Positions 13,314 to 24,799 of a stretch of 64,000 bases of DNA are shown here, in pieces. Positions within the stretch are counted from its first letter, which is position 1; each line of letters starts with the position of its first letter. The notes beneath the pieces were generated by a model. That model was not told the DNA's origin. It searched no databases and saw only the letters and a program-made list of their open reading frames with translations. Position numbers and translations under genes: made by a program. Origin of the DNA: Epiperipatus broadwayi. Its lineage: Eukaryota; Onychophora; Udeonychophora; Euonychophora; Peripatidae. The stretch spans positions 819,239 to 883,238 of the forward strand of contig JAQFVV010000185.1 of assembly GCA_028023455.1 (NCBI GenBank). Direction: 5' to 3'.

Positions 13314-13741
13314 ACAGGATTAAGAAACTAGATCTAAAACACAAACTCTGAGCGTTTAAGAAACAGTTTCTATTCAGCTTGCGAGCGTGAATCTTTTAGA
13401 CACGTAATGTCTTCAAACTCAGCATCGCATGCCAGATAGCTTGAAGGTGTTTTTGGTATAACACCATCTGTAGCCATAAATACAAGCGTATGCAAGTTTT
13501 TAACTTGTGTTTTTTGTTTTTCATAAATGTACCTTTGAGGTCTTTTCTTGCAATGATATATATTGCAGAGACTTCTACTATGTGGTGATGCTGAACTGAT
13601 ATCAGACCCATGTAGCTATCTGGCATGCGATGCTGAGTTTGAAGACATTACATGTCTAAAAGATTCACGCTCGCAAGCTGAATAGAAACTGTTTCTTAAA
13701 CGCTCAGAGTTTGTGTTTTAGATCTAGTTTCTTAATCCTGT

Positions 13742-13785
13742 CCTTCACTGACGATAGCAAATAGCTTGAAATCATGATATGAAGG
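13742..13785 (+). ncRNA. Hammerhead ribozyme motif, inverted unit
   Basis: The same motif on the plus strand, in the inverted terminal unit. All core positions and both strands of stem I are intact. A read-through transcript of the array in either direction would contain at least one ribozyme. Confidence 0.8.
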
Positions 13786-13889
13786 TGGAAATTAAGTTAG
13801 AGATAGTGAAATACTCGCTCTGACGTTTATGTAAACAAACGCTTGAAGGTGTTTTTGGTATAACGCCATCTATAGTCATATATATATAT

Positions 13890-16800
13890 CTTTCCATGAC
13901 ATCTTGAATTAATGCCATCAATTTAATAAAATCTATTATAATCTCATATCTTTTATAATAATTACTACTACCTTATGCATATCTCAAGGTTCTTACTTAT
14001 TCCAATATGATAACCTAATAATTTCTCTATTTAAAATAATTGAATAATAAGAGGGATTTTACTAAGATCCAATCATCTTAATAATAACCTCATCTAACCT
14101 TACAATATATTTTAATTCATTTCATTAGAATTAGTATATCTTTTTAACAAGAATAATAAATTCCCAATTATAAATCATCATCATATTTTCTAACAATTAA
14201 TATAACTATAACGTATAACTAACTACTACTTATAAAATAAACTACTTTTATTATCATCTTAAAATATAATCATTATTCTAACTAACTTTCATTTAGACAT
14301 TAGTCAGCTAAATAATTAACTTTCTTGGTTTTATATACCGTTAACTTTAATTAAATTGTCTAAAATATTCTCATATCAATAGCTAATATTCATATACTCT
14401 TCTGAAGATATTTGAAATGAACTCAAATATATTTTCATAAGAAATTTCCATGTGACTATAAAGATATAACCATTTTTAAATTAAAACTATAATGCTATTA
14501 AATGTTCTCATTCAAGTAATTGTGATTGAATTTAATAAACAATTAAATCTATCAGTTTTGTTCTATATAATACTCCCAATAATTTGTGTGTTTGGATATA
14601 ACAAAGTGGTGAAAATAATTCCAAATTGAAACAAAGACTTCACTCAACCACTGTATTTACAATATCAATTTATTTACATGAATAACAATAATTATTAACA
14701 GTCAAATATCAACCTTTTAAGCTAATTGTGCATAAAACAACAAAATATAACACATATAATTTCTTTAATATTTGTACAATTATATACAATAATGAGAAAC
14801 ATTGACTCCTATCTACTAAACAATAAAAATTTTAAACTTATATGAATCTATTTTTCCTATTTTTCAATTTCCAAGAATCATTGCGAATAATATTGATATT
14901 ATTATTATTTTTTTTAACTATATGTTCCATATTTTATGTATATTTCTTATTTAAGATACATATTATTATTATTATCTGTATGAATGCAAAAACAACCACA
15001 TCACATATTGTCAGAATGTGATTATTTTTATCACCTAAAAATCTATGAAATTAATACCCATAATAAAACCAAAGATACAATACCATTTGATCATCACTCA
15101 TTCCATTCATTTTTTTTCTTGGTTTGTTTTCATTATTGATCCCATTTGTTTTTATTTTCATATAGTGTCACTTTAAAATTAATTACTTAATGCAACCTTT
15201 GTTTTGTATTTACATTTTTATTTTCCATTTAAACAATTTTCCACACTTAGATAAGCCATTATACTTTTTTTTATAAATCCACTTATATACCATGCCTACC
15301 TTATTTTCTTTATAATTAACATTCTGTAGATAAGAAACTGCTGTCTACTGGACTCAAATGCTACAAATATACAATGGAGGTTTTATTTACCTTTCCAAAT
15401 AAGGTGTGCTCTCATGGCAAGTAATCATTTATTCCTCATGATACTATCTTAATATCCAAGCTTTTCCATTAAGCTTTTGTGGATTTGATCACCTTCATCT
15501 TATGGAAATTCCTCACATTATAACATCCAACTACATATATGAGTATCACTTAGATTAACCTCATTATGTTCTTATCAGTTCTTCAGGAAATTACAATTTA
15601 CCACATTGACTATCCCCTGGAATGACAACCTATCTAACTATAAAAAGGATCACAGGCATACATCATACAATAAATCAGCATAACTATATAATAATATTAT
15701 CTTTCCATTAATTATTTTCCTAATCTCCTGGTGATATACTACAAAACAAAGTGTCAGTATAATTTGACAATAGTCAATATTTATTTATTTATTTTTAACT
15801 TGGGATCACAAGTTTACTTATTGTATCATATAGTTTATCATCCACCCATCTTTAATCCTTTCAGATTACTTTTCTTCACATTTCATTATCATACATTTGG
15901 TTATTTTCACTATTATATTACTTGGTTCTTTAGCATTACCTTATACTAATCAACTTACATTTTAAAATATATCATACATTAATCTTACCTTGATATGATT
16001 TTATAATAAAACTTAGAACATTATTTTACCCATTTCACTCTTCTATTTACTTCACATCTATAATGTTCTCATTTGGAATATATCTAAAATTATACTTAAA
16101 ACATTAAACATATAAAACAATTCTTAACATAATGAAGATTAACTTCATAACAAAAAAAATATAAAGTTCGTAATTATCTAATTCCTATCCAAAGAATCAT
16201 AAATTGTTATTTAGTTTTTTTTTTCTTTTCATTTATGCGTATGTAAAGCTGATAATTCAAATTTTTTCCACTGCGGGACTTTGAACCCATTTGTCATGTA
16301 TCTAATAGGTTGCCTCTTCAATATTTGAAAAACCGATGCAATTATAATAAAACGAGGATTTTATTATCATTATTTTTTTTTTAAAGTTTAAATGTTCTCT
16401 GAAATCATTTAATAATCAGAGATTTTCATATCCCATAATTATAAATTTACTGAAATTAGTAGATTAATGAATTATGTCAAATATAACCCTTCAAGTGTTT
16501 TTAAAGTGTAGATCAAAAACATTTAACATATATAAGTTCGTTGTTTTATTTCTATGTTTATATTACTGTTTATTGACATCAAGTCTCATAATCTATATAT
16601 TTTCTTTTCTATGGGACGATTTTAACTCCTATGAATTATTTTTGCATTTATTATTAACTATTCCAAATAAACATTTATAAGTTTGTTAAATAAAATCATT
16701 CCTATTTACAATACTATAAGTATATCTTTTTTAAAAAAAAAATTGTAGAATCAGTTTTAATAATGTAAATCAATGTAATTATTATATCGATTATTTGTCT

Positions 16801-17944
16801 TCCACATTTCTGTAAGTTATTCTTTAAAGATTTTTAGTCTGATTTTATTTTAGTTTTCTTTATATCATAAAGTTAAATTATCTTTTTAAATATATAATGA
16901 AGTACAGATATCTGAAACTGTTTTCACTTATGTGAAAGATTGTCCAACTTCTAACTGCTTGGAAATAAATCAATATTATCCTTATTTATTAGATTGTTCA
17001 CCATAATAATAATATTCACTGGCAACTTTTTCTGCATTAGCATTTTTTTTTAGAATTGTAATTTGATCTTCCAAACTATGACTTTGACTGGACGAAGAAA
17101 TTAGCTATTTATTCTGTGATAATTATTTATCCAACACACATAATCTGGATTTGTACTAATATAAATTAAATTAAAGTTATAGCACAAAATTATCTTTATA
17201 ATCGTCTGAATTTTATCAAATATTTCTGATGACTTAATTACTTAATGGCTTTGTTTTTCTTTTTTCTTTTACTTTCCACTTGTTCCTATCATCTGATTTT
17301 TTTTATCCAAAATTCCCGCCATTATTACATGAAAGTTGTCTCAATTACTAAGCATTTTAATGTTTAACATAAAAAATAATATTTCAAAACTAATTAAATT
17401 CAACTTTTCAATTTAAACACAACATAATATATTTATTCAATTTTATAAAAATATTTTACTAAACTATCCAAATTACCGATCTTTTATTATTATAATTATT
17501 TTTAAAAGAATATATATATATATTATAAAAATTGTATATAGACCTAAAAAAAATCAGGAAGGAATAAAAATAATGGTATGTTTATAATATCTTTTAAAGT
17601 CTCTATTAAATTATCTATCAAGTTATTATAGCCAGTTATAATTTTAAAATTTAAAATTTTGGATGATTAAGTACATCTTATTATGGTATTTTATTCTGGT
17701 AATTTATTAAGGCAATTTATTATGGTAAACTAATCAAAAGGTCACAATATATTGTTCCAGGCATTATCAAATGGCCTTACATAAAGTCTGCTGTAAAGAA
17801 AATTGCAGCAGATAAACATGTAAATTTGGATATATAAATTACTATATAGTAAGCACAACGAATATATAAATGTGCTATATTAATAATGAAAGTTTGGTCT
17901 GTGGGTATTCTGTGTGTTTATGAGATGGACTCCATGAAAATTCA
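13890..17944. other. AT-rich intergenic DNA
   Basis: No supported coding frame. Open frames at 15731-15949 and 16474-16680 have phenylalanine-, tyrosine- and isoleucine-rich products typical of chance frames in AT-rich DNA. A less AT-rich patch at 16260-16325 has a minus-strand GGGTTCAAAGTCCC stretch resembling a tRNA T-arm, possibly a worn tRNA-derived repeat. Confidence 0.45.
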
Positions 17945-18013
17945 TATATATATATCAATCAAAACTACCGCAAATCCAAAATTAAACCAGACCAGCATAA
18001 AAATAATATTAAA

Positions 18014-18057
18014 ACACAACCTAAGGTTTCACTGCTACAAGCAGACTTCTCAAGTGT
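18014..18057 (-). ncRNA. Hammerhead-like fold in the PLE-A left copy 3' region
   Basis: On the minus strand: ACAC, a core-like TTGAGAA, stem II CTGCT/AGCAG with a TGT loop, GAA, stem III ACC/GGT with a TTA loop, then T and GTGT, which pairs with the first ACAC. The arrangement of the three stems fits a hammerhead, and PLE pseudo-LTRs are known to carry hammerheads. The core deviates from CUGANGA at key positions, so activity is doubtful. Confidence 0.5.
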
Positions 18058-18091
18058 AAAGAACTACAAAAACTATACAATATATATAATA

Positions 18092-19672
18092 TTAAAAACT
18101 ACCCACAAATCCATTCACTTCCCATCCACCCTTAATATTAAAAGAACTCTTAAATAAGTTAATTGCTTCAGAATAATAAATTTTCAATAATAAAGACACT
18201 TTAATTCTTCTTTTGATTTCATTTCTTTCAAAGAAGACAACCTTAGCTTCATCAAAATCAATAGTGTGGCCTGTATCTTTTTCATGGACATACAAAGCAG
18301 AACTAAGATATCTATTTTTAACTCTACTTTTAAGAACCTTTATTCTTTCATTTAAACTCAAACTACTCTGACCTATGTAAACCTTCTTACAAATAAACAA
18401 GGGATAAAATATACTACACTAGGAATAGTCTTTCTATCAAAAACTTCTTTTGTATTATTTAATAAATTATTCAATGTAACACCCCTTTTCCAAGCAATTT
18501 TCTTATTTCCAAACAATTTACTATTTCTACACACAATTTTATAAGACAATTTAAATGGCAAAGAAATAAAATCATATTTTTCTTTAACCTTTACATCCTT
18601 ACAAATATTACTATTAAATAAAATACTTTTAACAAATTTATCAGAGTATCCAACACTCAAGTAATCTTTATAAAATTGATATTTCTGAAACAAAGCTACC
18701 CCACTAGAATTATTTAATTTAAAATTCCTATGACAATAATTCCTTAAAGCAGCTACTTTATGAGATACAGACTGATAGCTATCAGGTTTAATTATAGATC
18801 TTAATTCTTTACTTTTAACTAAATGACTGCACAATAAACAATTAGTTTTTACATTTCTAATCACCAAAAGATCTAAAAATTTTAACTTACCAAAATCTAA
18901 TCCCCCTACTTCTAACACCAATTTTATAGAAGGATCAAAACAATTAAACTCATTTACAAATTCCTTCAATTTATCATTCTCAACTACAAATAAACAATCA
19001 TCAACATATCTGACAAATAATTTTACATATATACAATTCTTTTTAATTATAATTTTCTCTTTCATATAACTAATATAAATTGAACATACTAAAGGAGAAA
19101 TAATATAACCTATTATCCACCCTTCCTTAATCTTATAAAAATTACTTTTATAAGTAAAATACATAGAATCTTCCAATAACAAAAGCAAATCTTTAATTAC
19201 CTTAATTTTATTTTTTGATAAAGAACTTTTCTTAATCAATACAGACAAAAGAACATCAATACTGTTTAACATACTAACAGACTGATACATATTTTCAATA
19301 TCTAAACTTCCAAATACCCAATTACTTTCCATTTTAAAATTATTAATCTTATCAAAAGCCTCAAAAAAAAAAAAAGAAACTGTGTACTGACCAAAATCAA
19401 TAATTGTTTTAAAAAATTATTCAAGAATCTAGAAATACCCTCTATAACACGACCTGTAAAATCAAAAATAAATCTTAAAAAAAAAAACCATCTTTATGAG
19501 TTTTAATATTCATAAACATCTTAGCTGATGTAAAATCATTAAGATAGCATTTTAAATAATCTACTCTATTAAAAATTTTTAAATTAATCATTTTCTTCAT
19601 AATATCTATCAATTTTTTTTAATCAAATTACCTGGATCTTTATCTAACAACATATATTTACCATTATTTAAT
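18092..19672 (-). pseudogene. PLE-A left copy, RT plus GIY-YIG, 5'-truncated
   Basis: The main frame (19332-18373) holds the RT core: WVFGSLDIENMYQSV, KEGWIIGYIISPLVCSIYIS and the catalytic YVDD (18997-19008, RYVDDCLFVV). These are followed by the PLE linker with SVSHKVAALRNYCHRN. A one-base deletion in a T run near 18385, compared with the right copy, shifts the GIY-YIG endonuclease (KKVYIGQSSLSLNER) into a second frame ending at 18092. Upstream, 19333-19672 continues as the conserved RT fingers region but is broken by A-run expansions. Unlike the right copy it keeps the YVDD aspartates, but with several frame breaks it cannot make an intact protein. Confidence 0.88.
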
Positions 19673-19750
19673 GCTGGTCTGGTTTAATTTTGGATTTGGG
19701 GTAGTTTTGATTTTATATTGACTAGTTTAGCTTTATGCTTGTAATGTTTA
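19671..19750 (+). repeat. PLE-A 5' pseudo-LTR copy
   Basis: These 80 bp, beginning atgctggtctgg, recur as a direct repeat at 22592-22671 with about four mismatches. They start exactly where the truncated inverted copy ends. The 5' copy starts just downstream of the segment that corresponds to the hammerhead-like fold in the 3' copy. Confidence 0.85.
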
Positions 19751-19811
19751 CATTTTAATGAGTTTTTTTGCATTTAAGAGTAGTTTTGCTGATGTAGTGT
19801 AAAGATTTTTT

Positions 19812-19915
19812 TTTTATTATTGATATATTTTATTATTGAAATTTTATTATTGATATTTATTATTGATATTTTATTATTGATATATTTTTTGTTTTTTAAT
19901 TATTGATATATTTGA
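19812..19915 (+). repeat. Short tandem repeat in the PLE-A leader
   Basis: Repeats of a 'ttattattgatatttt' type unit occur about six times between the 5' pseudo-LTR and the first coding frame. This is probably slippage within the element's leader. Confidence 0.7.
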
Positions 19916-20033
19916 ATGTCATTTATGTATATTATGTTTGTTGTTTGAGTTTGGGTTGAAAGAGTATATTTGTGTTTATTTAGTCATATATATAAGTGTG
20001 TATGTTTTTATTGGGTTTTAATTTATAAGGGTA

Positions 20034-22430
20034 TTGATAATTGGGTTTTTTAGTATGGGTTTGTGGAATTTAGTTTTTAATAATTTTCCATTGAATGATA
20101 TTAGAAGGATTAAAAATTTGTCTAGATTGAGTGATAGGATAGAGTCTTTACAATGGCAGATTTATTTTCTTAAAAAATGTAGAGAATTTAGTGTTTTTCC
20201 TAGGTGCTGTGTTATTAATTTTAGTAGAAATAAAAAGTTGCTTCAAAATAAGAATTCAGTTTTTAAGTTACAAACATATATATTGAATAGTTTTTTAAAA
20301 GATACTTTTGTAAGGTTTTACAAATTTATTTATCTATATAAAAGGAATAGATATTATTTAGAAAAGAGGCAAGATTTTAATTATTCAGTTTTGAATTTTT
20401 TTATGAGACAATTTAGACAGAATAGGGCAAATTTCTATTGTAAAAAATATGAAAGAAAATTAAAGTGGTTGTTTGGGAAAGTTAATAAAATTTATTGTAG
20501 TGATAAAGGGTATGAGAATAATGTGTCTGAGGATAGAGTTGTTAATCTTTCTGATTTAAAGTTAAATATAATTAGATATTCTTGGTAAAGGCCCTAATTT
20601 TGTTCCACTTCATTTAAAAAATATAGTTTTTGATACAATTTCGTCTATTGAATCTAGTAATTTGAGTGATGAGCAGAAAGTTGGTATTCAATCGATTTTG
20701 AATAAAAGTTTAAAAAGGAAAGAAAAATTTGTTATTAATCCTGCTGAGATTAAACATCTTAAGAATAGGTTAGTTGCTAATGATGTAATCATTTCTCGTG
20801 AAGACAAACCTAGTAGGTTTGTTATTATGAAAGGGGGTGAATTCAAAGAGAAAATGGATAGAGAATTACATAATGGTAAATATATGTTGTTAGATAAAGA
20901 TCCAGGTAATTTGATTAAAAGAAAATTGATAGATATTATAAAGAAAATGGTTAATTTAAAATTTTTTAATAGAGTAGATTATTTAAAATGCTATCCTAAT
21001 GATTTTACATCAGCTAAGATGTTTGTGAATATTAAAACTCATAAAGAAGGTTTTCCTTTAAGATTCATTTTTGATTTTACAGATAGTGTTGTAGGGGGTA
21101 TTTTTAGATTCTTGAATAATTTTTTAAAACAATTTGTTGATTTTGGTCAGTACACAGTTTCTTCTTCTTTTGAGGCTTTTGATAAGATTAATAATTTTAA
21201 AATGAAAATTAATTGGGTATTTGGAAGTTTAGATATTGAAAATATATATCAGTCTGTTAATAGGTTAAGCAGTATTGATGATCTTTTGTCTGTATTGATT
21301 AAGAAAAGTTCTTTATCAAAAAATAAAGTTAAGGTAAATAAAGATTTGCTTTTGTTATCGGAAGATTCTATGTATTTTACTTATAAAAGTAATTTTTATA
21401 AGATTAAGGAAGGGTGGATAATAGGTTATATTATTTCTCCTTTAGTATGTTCAGTTTATATTAGTTATATGGAAGAGGAAATTATTATTAAAAATAATTG
21501 TTTATATGTAAAGTTATTTGTCAGATATGTTGGTGATTGTTTATATGTAGTTGAGAATGATAAATTGAAGGAATTTGTAAATGAGTTTAATTGTTTTGAT
21601 CCTTCTATAAAAATTGTGTTAGAAGAAGAGGGGTTAGATTTTGGTAAGATCTTTTGGTGATTAGAAATGTAAAAACTAATTGTTTATTGTGCAGTCATTT
21701 AGTTAAAAGTAAAGAATTAAGATCTATAATTAAACCTGATAGCTATCAGTCTGTATCTCATAAAGTAGCTGCTTTAAGGAATTATTGTCATAGGAATTTT
21801 AAATTAAATAATTCTAGTGGGGTAGCTTTGTTTCAGAAATATCAATTTTATAAAGATTACTTGAGTGTTTGATACTCTGATAAATTTGTTAAAAGTATTT
21901 TATTTAATAGTAATATTTGTAAGGGTGTAAAGGTTAAAGAAAAATATGATTTTATTTCTTTGCCATTTAAATTGTCTTATAAAATTGTGTGTAGAAATAG
22001 TAAATTGTTTGGAAATAAGAAAATTGCTTGGAAAATGGGTGTTACATTGAATAATTTATTAAATAATACAAAAGAAGTTTTTGATAGAAAGACTATTCCT
22101 GGTGTAATATATTTTATCCCTTATTTATTTTGTAAGAAGGTTTACATAGGTCAGAGTAGTTTGAGTTTAAATGAAAGAACAAAGGTTCATAAAAGTAGAG
22201 TTAAAGATAGATATCTGAGTTCTGCTCTGTATGTCCATGAAAAAGATACAGGCCACACTATTGATTTTGATGAAGCTAAGGTTGTCTTCTTTGAGAGAAA
22301 TGAAATCAAAAGAAGAATTAAAGAGTCTTTATTATTGAAAATTTATTATTCTGAAGCAATTAACTTATGTAAGAGTTCTTTTAATATTAAGGGTGGATGG
22401 GAAGTGAATGGATTTGTGGGTAGTTTTTAA
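20034..22430 (+). pseudogene. PLE-A right copy, RT plus GIY-YIG, inactivated
   Basis: The N-terminal PLE domain (20034-20588) ends with a VVNLSDLKLN motif. A frameshift near 20580 leads into the frame that continues as LGKGPNFVP and then holds the RT (20662-21660), with INWVFGSLDIEN and EGWIIGYIISPLV. The catalytic box at 21526-21537 reads YVGD, losing an essential aspartate that the left copy keeps. An 11-bp deletion near 21648, relative to the left copy, breaks the frame. A G-to-T change creates a TGA at 21870-21872 (left copy: SVGYSDK). The last frame, to 22430, carries the GIY-YIG nuclease: VIYFIPYLFCKKVYIGQ, then NERTKVHKSRV. Its domain order is that of canonical GIY-YIG PLEs. Confidence 0.9.
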
Positions 22431-22433
22431 TAT

Positions 22434-22511
<78 letters not shown>
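22434..22511 (+). repeat. (TA)n expansion inside the PLE-A right copy
   Basis: About 38 TA units lie just after the stop codon. The equivalent site in the left copy (about 18079-18086) has only about four, so the run expanded after the copies diverged or during insertion. Confidence 0.9.
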
Positions 22512-22513
<2 letters not shown>

Positions 22514-22532
22514 GTAGTTTTTGTAGTTCTTT

Positions 22533-22576
22533 ACACTTGAGAAGTCTGCTTGTAGCAGTAAAACCTTAGGTTGTGT
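22533..22576 (+). ncRNA. Hammerhead-like fold in the PLE-A right copy 3' region
   Basis: Same fold as at 18014-18057: ACAC/GTGT stem I, CTGCT/AGCAG stem II and ACC/GGT stem III. Here the GAA after stem II has become AAA, so the general-base guanine is lost as well. Confidence 0.45.
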
Positions 22577-22591
22577 TTTAATATTACTTTT

Positions 22592-22666
22592 ATGCTGGTC
22601 TGGTTTAATTTTGGTTTTGGGGTAGTTTTGATTTTATATTGACTAGTTTAATTTTATGCTTGTAAT

Positions 22667-22671
<5 letters not shown>
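22592..22671 (+). repeat. PLE-A 3' pseudo-LTR copy
   Basis: Direct-repeat partner of 19671-19750. It ends directly in a (TA)n run (22671-22701), which is taken as the element's right boundary. Confidence 0.85.
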
Positions 22672-22703
<32 letters not shown>

Positions 22704-22860
22704 ATTTACTGTATTATAATTTTGTTTACACTATTGATAAATGATCACAAGTGCTAGTGCAAAATTCAAGCTAGTCAATCAGAGGAAAAACATTACTGTT
22801 GGTAGAACACGACAGTCATAATAGAGCCATGTATGGTAATAAATGATAAAAAACTATCTG

Positions 22861-23610
22861 AAAAAAAAAATGGAAGAAAGCAAAGAAGTTATCTACTGAA
22901 ATAATAATATTGATAAACTTATGGCTCAAATGAAAGTATAAGTAATAGTGTTAAAAATCAGATGGAAAAGATGGCTGAAGATAATAAGACCAAATGAAAG
23001 AAATGACTAATACAATGGGAAAGAGGAGTAATAGTCAAAATAATAAAAATGAAGAATTTCAAGAAATAAAAGAAGAAATTTTAAAAAGATTAGAGAAGGA
23101 TTATAAAACTCAAGTGACAAAGTGGATGGAGTAAAATGCACAAAGAAAAACAATATGGCAATATAAGCTAACTACCAGAAACAACAAAATTTGCAGACAT
23201 AGAAAATAAAAATGTTGGGAGCTTGTAAAAATGAAATAAGTGGCTTGATTAGTCAAATAAACTCTAAATTAGGGATTGTATTCAGTAGAAAAAGTGCAAG
23301 AAAAAATGAAAAAGCTGGAGACTGACTGCCGGTTATATGGCCAAGTCAATAAAGTGAAGTGATCTTCACAAAAAGAGAGGTAAACAATAAAACGAATAAA
23401 GAAGAAAAACAATAAACTTCAAACAGAGTCATATATATGACCCAGTTAACCATTCTTTGAACATAGAATCTTTTCAGACAATGTGGATAAAGAATCCATT
23501 AAATACATAATTAGTCTGGAAAAATACTTTGAATTAAATAATATGACAAAAGAACCAATGCTGATCATAGTCTGTAATCATTTTCAAAAAGGGCCACAAG
23601 CCTGATGAGA
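22861..23610 (+). pseudogene. Decayed Ty3-like gag fossil
   Basis: A Lys/Glu-rich, coiled-coil-like stretch with many stops is followed by a clearer segment (23470-23607). This segment reads FSDNVDKESIKYIISLEKYF and continues into a short HFQKGPQA end. It matches in pattern the conserved gag core of the element at 61124-62974 (FQGF, then LKSLNLYF and HLQGDSLSWWE). Domain order (coiled coil, then gag core) is the same in both. No protease or RT region follows. It is a relative, not a copy, of the 61-kb element. Confidence 0.6.
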
Positions 23611-24059
23611 CTCATTATTCACCTGTTCTAAAAATATATATAGAGTTCAAATAAACATTATTTAATTAAAACAGTTAGATCTGTTTCATCTATTATATTC
23701 TATAATAGTGTATTTCATTTCACTCAGATTGCGGGTATTTCTTTAATTTAAAACTTTGAGTGTGTTTGTAATATTGCCGAGTATGTGCGTGTATAATGCC
23801 TTGTTAACTATAATATGAAAATAGTCATAAATATTTATATACGTGCATATTCATTTACGTTTGTTAAAACTGAAGTAAACATAGCAGTTTGTAGCTAGAA
23901 TTTATGTATATAAAAAATAATAAGTTTAAATTTATAAAATTATTCATTTAAGTTTTAATATTCATTTTAAATAATTTTCAAGTACTATTGTTTGTTTAAA
24001 ATTACACAAGAAGTAATTTGTTAACGAGTTTTAACATAATTATTAACCTGATGAAAAAC

Positions 24060-24760
24060 ATGAATCAATAACTTTCAGTGAATCTATTCAACCTACAGAC
24101 TGTTCTCCACCGTGTAAAATGTGCTGGCTGGATCAACTGCTTTGGATGCTTAACCAGCATTTAACTATAGATCAGAAATTACAAAAATCAAAAATTACCA
24201 TCTGGGAGGCATACAGTATAATTAATCCGAATTATCCCACAATTGCTCCAAATCTTGGCTTCACCAATTACAAATTAACAACAATTTTTAAATTTCTCAC
24301 TCTTGAGCCTAAATACCTTAATCTCATTATTAAAATAAACTTAGAAGCCATGCCCACAAATAAATTCCTTCATTTCAAAAGATTCTACAATAAGATAGAC
24401 CCTTTTTGTCAAATATGTAAAAGGCAAGAAGAGTCATTCAACCACATAATATACTCATGCCCTCGGCTCAATAAAATAAATTTAGCCATATACCAAAACT
24501 TAAGGGTGGATTACTACAAAATCATGATTATTAGGGAAGCCTTACAAACTAAACAGTTTCCTATTATTAGACTTTCCATCTTTATTGTACGTGCTATATG
24601 GAATGTCAGATGTAAGCTATTGTTCACAGTGCCTTTCCCTGAACCAGTCTGTCTTTTCATGAACATTATTAGGAAAATAAAAAAACAGAGACTTCATCAT
24701 TGCATCAAAATTCATGTATAATGAAACATGGAAGTTATAATATACCAGATCCACCAAATT
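24060..24760 (+). pseudogene. LINE C-terminal fragment with zinc-binding motif
   Basis: A 200-codon frame (24119-24721) continues openly upstream of its first ATG as SIQPTDCSPPCK, so that ATG is not a true start. It matches the zinc-binding region at the end of some non-LTR RTs: MPTNKFLHFKRF, then FCQICKRQEESFNHIIYSC. Cysteines at residues 97, 100 and 114 and histidine at 109 form a C-x2-C-x8-H-x4-C set. The C-terminal part is hydrophobic, then basic (RKIKKQR). The RT itself is missing, so this is a 5'-truncated insertion. It could belong to the same LINE group as the RT relic at 33.3-34.3 kb, but they do not overlap. Confidence 0.65.
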
Positions 24761-24799
24761 ATTAGTGTTTAAGCAAAAGATAATAATAGATTCATTTTG

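Larger units (their letters stand above)
11926..13889. mobile_element. Retrozyme-like array of 402-bp hammerhead repeats
   Basis: Three complete units begin at 11926, 12326 and 12728 (400, 402 and 402 bp). A fourth, partial unit runs from 13130 to 13440. The array then reverses: 13441-13880 is one full unit plus about 40 bp in the opposite orientation, joined at a GC microhomology. Units are nearly identical and clearly less AT-rich than their surroundings. TA repeats abut both ends (11911-11925 and from 13877). No unit codes for protein. Each unit contains a hammerhead-ribozyme motif, on the minus strand in the first four and on the plus strand in the inverted one, so both ribozyme strands have their 3' side facing outward. 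Tandem non-coding repeats of this size with hammerheads are known in animals as retrozymes; this family identity is inference. Confidence 0.8.
17945..22701. mobile_element. PLE-A: head-to-head Penelope-like element pair
   Basis: Two copies of one Penelope-like element lie head-to-head with 3' ends outward. The left copy (minus) is 5'-truncated and runs from about 19670 down to about 17960. The right copy (plus) is longer, from about 19671 to 22671. The two arms match over about 1.7 kb. The left copy breaks off inside the RT region, at the point matching about 20872 of the right copy, and joins directly to the right copy's 5' repeat. TA repeats flank both outer ends. Partial inverted copies and terminal pseudo-LTRs are known features of PLEs. 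Confidence 0.85.

Noticed and set aside
11926-13440. CRISPR array
   Set aside because: The repeats are 402 bp long with no unique spacers, and the genome is eukaryotic.
13396-13626. 76-codon minus-strand frame in the 402-bp array
   Set aside because: It crosses the inversion junction of the array and is not conserved as a frame in the other units. The array appears non-coding.
16260-16325. Functional tRNA gene on the minus strand
   Set aside because: Only a T-arm-like GGGTTCAAAGTCCC is present, with an over-long loop. No acceptor, D-arm or anticodon stem could be paired.
24046-24080. CTGATGA at 24050 as a hammerhead core
   Set aside because: No stem II or GAA follows at a suitable distance. 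The same applies to CTGATGA sequences near 6800, 23606 and 28445.
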